45,067 nucleotides of DNA from Treponemataceae bacterium (GTDB lineage Bacteria; Spirochaetota; Spirochaetia; Treponematales; Treponemataceae), in assembly GCA_024402435.1 (NCBI GenBank), contig JAKSTU010000018.1, positions 1-45,067 on the forward strand, read 5' to 3'. A program made the translations under genes and the position numbers. Each line of letters begins with the position of its first letter. Within the stretch, counting starts at the first letter, position 1. This document shows, piece after piece, positions 42,067 through 45,067 of the stretch. A model generated the notes under the pieces. That model had not been told where the DNA came from. It was given only the letters and a program-made list of their open reading frames with translations, and made no database searches.

Positions 42067-44175
42067 TTATTCTGCTTTTGTTTCCAGAGCGTCAATGTAA
42101 GACAGATTCAGACGACCCATTTTGTCAATCTCAATCAGTTTTACAGGAATAACCTGTCCTTCAGAAATAACATCTGTTACTTTTGCAACACGTGTTTTTG
42201 ACAGTTTGGAAATATGGCACAAACCTTCTTTTCCGGGCAGAATCTCAACAAAAGCACCGAATTCCATAATGCGTTTTACAGTACCTTTATAGATTGTTCC
42301 CACTTCAGGATCTTCTACAATACCCTTGATAGCGGCCTTTGCACCATCAGTTGATTTTGTATTCTTTCCGTAGATTGTTACAGTACCGTCATCATCAGTG
42401 TTGATTGTTACACCGAACTGAGCAGAAATTGCTTTTACAGTTTTTCCGCCGGGTCCGATAAGGGCACCGATTTTGTCGATTGCGATTTTCATGCTTTCAA
42501 TTTTGGGAGCATATTCGCTGATTTTTTCTGCAGGACCAGAAATTGTCTCTTTCATGATACCCAAAATGTGCAGACGTCCGCGTTTTGCCTGAGCCAAAGC
42601 TTTCTGCATGATTTCTGTTGTAACACCGGCAATCTTGATATCCATCTGGAAACCGGTAATACCGTCTTCTGTACCGGCAACTTTAAAGTCCATGTCACCA
42701 AGGTGATCTTCTTCACCAAGAATATCAGACAGGATTGAATAGCGTTTGTACGGGTTTTCTTCATCACCTTCTGTGATGAGTCCCATTGCAATACCGGCAA
42801 CAGGTTTTTTCATCGGAACACCGGCAGCCAGCATACACAATGTACCGCCACATACAGATGCCATTGAAGAAGAACCGTTTGACTCCATGATTTCGGAAAC
42901 AACACGGATTGTATAAGGGAATGTCTCACGACTGGGAACCATCGGCTCCAGAGAACGGCGAGCCAAGTTTCCATGTCCGATTTCGCGGCGGCCTGTTCCC
43001 ATGCGTCCGACTTCGCCTACTGAATATGGAGGGAAGTTGTAGTGCAGAATAAAGTGTTCGCGGCGGTCTCCGTCAATGTCATCGTAAACCTGCTCGTCAA
43101 GGGCTGTACCCAGTGTAGCAACAGCAAGAGACTGTGTTTCACCGCGTGTAAAGATAGCTGATCCGTGAGGACGGGGCAGAACATTTACTTCACATGTGAT
43201 GGGGCGAATGTCTTCAAGACCACGACCGTCAACACGCTGTCCGCGGTCAAGGATTCCTGAACGCAGAATGTTGTACTGCATGTCATCAAACAGAGCATTG
43301 AAAAGTTTTGCCTGCATGCTGTCAGCAAGCTGTTCAGCATATTTTGCAGCAATGTCGTTCTTTACTTTGGCAATTGCTTCATAACGTCCGAATTTTGATT
43401 TTTCGTAGCATGCTACCTGAAGAAGAGGCATTGCTTCTGCTTCGATAGCTTCTTTGTTCTCAAGAACAGCAGAAGAAGGAGCAAGCGGAAGTTTTTCTTT
43501 TCCGGCAAGAGCTTTAAGTTCTTCCTGAAGTTTACACATTTCACGGATGAATTCTTCAGCTTTTGCAAGGGCACCGAGCATCAGTTCTTCAGAAACTTCA
43601 TTGGCACCACCTTCAACCATTGTAAATCCGTCTTTTGTTCCGGCAACAACAATTTCCAGGTCACCTTTCTCAATCTGCTCGTAGGTAGGATTAAGAACGT
43701 ATTCACCGTCAACATAACCTACGCGGACTGCAGCGATAGGACCGTTGAAAGGAATGTCTGAAACTGTAACAGCTGCAGAAGATGCAATTACTGCGAGAAT
43801 GTCGGGAGGATTGACTCCGTCTGCAGAAACGCATGTAGGAACAATCTGGATTTCACGGCCGAATGCAACGTCAAAAAGAGGACGCATAGGGCGGTCAATC
43901 AGGCGGGATACGAGGATTTCTTTATCCTTCGGGCGACCTTCGCGTTTTACGAAACCACCGGGGATTTTTCCGGCAGCGTAATATTTTTCATTGTAGTCAA
44001 CTGTTACAGGAACAAAGTCAAGACCTTCCTGTGCAGTTCCGGAAGCACATGCTGTAGCGATAACAGCAGATCCAGCAAACTGTGCATATACAGCACCGTT
44101 AGCCTGTTTTGCAAGACGGCCTGTTTCAAGAATCAGTTCGTCATTGCCGATTTTGTACGTTACTCTGTGTACCAT
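42067..44175 (-). CDS. pnp: Polynucleotide phosphorylase
   Basis: PNPase degrades RNA from the 3' end using phosphate. Two RNase PH domains are visible (about 10-140 with KIPGGFVKREGRPKDKEILVSRLIDRPMRPLF, and about 315-545 with FTRGETQSLAVATLGT and GLITEGDEENPYKRYSILSDILGEEDHLGDMDFKVAGT). A KH domain (IGALIGPGGKTVKAI, about 560) and an S1 domain (GTVKRIMEFGAFVEILPGKEGLCHIS, about 630) follow. The length is 702. The ATG at 44175 has AAGGA 8 nt upstream; the longer open frame runs into leader hairpins and is not used. Confidence 0.97.
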   Translation of the reverse strand: MVHRVTYKIGNDELILETGRLAKQANGAVYAQFAGSAVIATACASGTAQEGLDFVPVTVDYNEKYYAAGKIPGGFVKREGRPKDKEILVSRLIDRPMRPLFDVAFGREIQIVPTCVSADGVNPPDILAVIASSAAVTVSDIPFNGPIAAVRVGYVDGEYVLNPTYEQIEKGDLEIVVAGTKDGFTMVEGGANEVSEELMLGALAKAEEFIREMCKLQEELKALAGKEKLPLAPSSAVLENKEAIEAEAMPLLQVACYEKSKFGRYEAIAKVKNDIAAKYAEQLADSMQAKLFNALFDDMQYNILRSGILDRGQRVDGRGLEDIRPITCEVNVLPRPHGSAIFTRGETQSLAVATLGTALDEQVYDDIDGDRREHFILHYNFPPYSVGEVGRMGTGRREIGHGNLARRSLEPMVPSRETFPYTIRVVSEIMESNGSSSMASVCGGTLCMLAAGVPMKKPVAGIAMGLITEGDEENPYKRYSILSDILGEEDHLGDMDFKVAGTEDGITGFQMDIKIAGVTTEIMQKALAQAKRGRLHILGIMKETISGPAEKISEYAPKIESMKIAIDKIGALIGPGGKTVKAISAQFGVTINTDDDGTVTIYGKNTKSTDGAKAAIKGIVEDPEVGTIYKGTVKRIMEFGAFVEILPGKEGLCHISKLSKTRVAKVTDVISEGQVIPVKLIEIDKMGRLNLSYIDALETKAE

Positions 44176-44217
44176 CTGATAAATCCTTAAATATGATTTT
44201 TTGCTACTGCATCGTGA

Positions 44218-44263
44218 CAGAATTTTCTGCAAACCGTTTGACTGCGGGTTCCAGAAAATTCTG
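44218..44263 (-). promoter_or_regulatory. Long stem-loop in the pnp leader
   Basis: CAGAATTTTCTG and CAGAAAATTCTG (44218-44229, 44252-44263) are perfect 12-bp inverted arms. Inside, AACC and GGTT (44232-44235, 44247-44250) extend the stem around an 11-nt loop. No T-run follows, so it is not a terminator. The place matches the RNase III-cut leader stem of E. coli pnp, through which PNPase represses itself. Confidence 0.75.
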
Positions 44264-44280
44264 CCCATCTACAATGCAGC

Positions 44281-44299
44281 AGTATGTTCTTCACATACT
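44281..44299 (-). promoter_or_regulatory. Second hairpin in the rpsO-pnp spacer
   Basis: AGTATGT and ACATACT (44281-44287, 44293-44299) pair perfectly around a 5-nt loop. The bases 44281-44284 could instead pair with 44205-44212 as an outer stem of the long leader hairpin, so two folds compete. Confidence 0.55.
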
Positions 44300-44306
44300 T
44301 TCAGAT

Positions 44307-44350
44307 AAAAAAACCGGTTGTTACATGAAAAATCATTGATAACAGCCGGT
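44307..44350 (-). terminator. Rho-independent terminator between rpsO and pnp
   Basis: ACCGG/CCGGT arms with an inner TGTTA/TAACA stem (44313-44350) are followed on the minus strand by a T7 run. It lies 9 nt after the rpsO stop and probably reduces read-through into pnp. Confidence 0.85.
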
Positions 44351-44359
44351 TTTTCTCAA

Positions 44360-44629
44360 TTACTTGCGCAATCCCAACTCTTTGATGAGAGAACGATAAA
44401 GTTCCAGATCTTTGTTCTGAAGATATTTCAGAAGGTTTCTGCGCTGACCGACAAGCTGTGTCAAAGCACGTTTTGCGCTTGCGTCCTTTTTGTTTGCTTT
44501 ACAGTGTTCTGTAAGCTGTTTGATGCGCTCTGTAAGAAGAGCAACCTGAACTTTTGAGTTACCGGTATCCTTGCTGTTTGCACCGTATGTGGAAACAACA
44601 GAAGCGGTTTTTTCTTTTGAAAGAGCCAT
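44360..44629 (-). CDS. rpsO: 30S ribosomal protein S15
   Basis: The 89 residues match S15 throughout: TGNSKVQVALLTERIKQLTEHCKANKKDASAKRALTQLVGQRRNLLKYLQNKD, with the rRNA-binding helices and the C-terminal LYRSLIKELGLRK. S15 nucleates the 30S platform. It has GGAG before the ATG. The order ribF-rpsO-pnp is common in bacteria. The ~100-nt leader has a loose GGTTT/AAACC pairing that could take part in S15 autoregulation, but this is weak. Confidence 0.98.
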   Translation of the reverse strand: MALSKEKTASVVSTYGANSKDTGNSKVQVALLTERIKQLTEHCKANKKDASAKRALTQLVGQRRNLLKYLQNKDLELYRSLIKELGLRK

Positions 44630-44727
44630 AATCTTTCTCCAAAATCCGGGATTGGTTTAACCTTTCAGAATGAGTCGTCAAACCCATCAAAAAAAGTCGC
44701 CCGAATAAAACAATAATTTAGTGTATT

Positions 44728-45067
44728 TTACCGAATGGACGGAATAAATTCAACTGTCTCAGGCAAAAAGCCGTTCAAAGATCTTTCAGTTTCTTCATGG
44801 ACTTCCAAAGACACAAGTCCACCCTCAATCAAAAGACGGGCATCTGCAGCAAAAGACGCAAAATCCTTTGTCTTTGCAAAAGAAATCTTTGTCCGATATT
44901 CTCCTTTTTCAGGAAGAATCTGTGGACAGACTTTCCGTTCAAAAAAAAACACAGCACATTTTTTTTCATTGCGCAATGAACTGCACCCCAACAACGGCCT
45001 AAGATCCAGTTTGTACCGAAAGCCCAGCACTCCCTCCGCCCCCGCCACATCCCCCACGCCCACTGCC
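44728..45067 (-). CDS. ribF: 3' part of a RibF-like gene (riboflavin kinase/FAD synthetase), cut by the window edge
   Basis: Only the C-terminal ~112 residues are in view; the frame continues off the right edge. GDVAGAEGVLGFRYKLD matches the link into the riboflavin-kinase domain of RibF (GxVxxAxxxLGxxY). ILPEKGEYRTKISF matches the later LPxxGVYxVxV strand, and the end LPETVEFI fits the final strands. The GFPTAN-type loop that binds Mg-ATP is absent, replaced by a Lys/Cys/Phe-rich segment, and the domain is roughly 30-40 residues short. The place upstream of rpsO and pnp supports ribF. The stop at 44728 is followed by 98 nt with no clear terminator. Confidence 0.62.
   Translation of the reverse strand, partial: AVGVGDVAGAEGVLGFRYKLDLRPLLGCSSLRNEKKCAVFFFERKVCPQILPEKGEYRTKISFAKTKDFASFAADARLLIEGGLVSLEVHEETERSLNGFLPETVEFIPSIR

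Noticed and set aside
44630..44727. S15 autoregulatory pseudoknot in the rpsO leader
   Set aside because: Only a loose GGTTT/AAACC pairing is visible; no recognised S15-binding motif.
1..45067. CRISPR arrays, insertion sequences, prophage or att sites
   Set aside because: No regularly spaced repeats, transposase, integrase or phage genes were seen; the only tandem repeat is inside fliY.

Overview
The window looks like a chromosomal segment of a spirochaete, most likely a Treponema. The reasons are a bacterial V/A-type ATPase operon in the order E-DUF2764-A-B-D-I-K, a long periplasmic-flagellum operon running flbD-motA-motB-fliL-fliM-fliY-fliO-fliP-fliQ-fliR-flhB-flhA-flhF-flhG-sigma28, a FliY-type switch protein beside FliM, and a sigma-54 kinase/regulator pair next to murG. 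This assignment rests on gene content and family recognition, not on a database search. Almost everything is transcribed from the minus strand; the plus-strand genes are neuB at the left edge and a diguanylate cyclase/J-domain pair at about 10-13.6 kb.

Layout. (1) 53-1183: a NeuB-type sialic-acid-family synthase, ending at a terminator shared with the convergent ATPase operon. (2) 1328-8619: the V-ATPase operon, with recognisable Na+-ligand residues in the K subunit. (3) 8715-9752: galM, divergent from (4) 10087-13577: a 1007-residue multi-sensor diguanylate cyclase coupled to a small J-domain protein. Directly upstream of the cyclase lies an unexplained coding-like open frame without a good start. 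(5) 13598-20082: one tightly overlapping operon of TIR/NDT-like ankyrin protein, murG, cvpA, holB, cytosolic histidine kinase and sigma-54 response regulator. (6) 20202-20274: tRNA-Phe with its own promoter and terminator. (7) 20349-37943: a 19-gene motility operon from flbD down to a SwrB-like membrane/coiled-coil protein. (8) 38038-42045: lptG, lptF, dut and an M16 peptidase. (9) 42067-45067: pnp, rpsO and the 3' end of a ribF-like gene.

How the parts fit. The motility operon supplies the stator, the switch, the export apparatus, the FlhF/FlhG placement system and the late sigma factor. A sequence matching the sigma28 consensus sits in front of motA, so the sigma factor may feed back on its own operon. 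Two operon-first genes (flbD and the ankyrin gene) have promoter-like sequences whose -10 box ends only 6-7 nt before the ATG and have no Shine-Dalgarno sequence, which suggests leaderless mRNAs. The rpsO-pnp spacer has the terminator plus long leader stem-loop arrangement known from the autoregulated E. coli rpsO-pnp locus. No insertion sequence, CRISPR array, prophage or integration site was seen.
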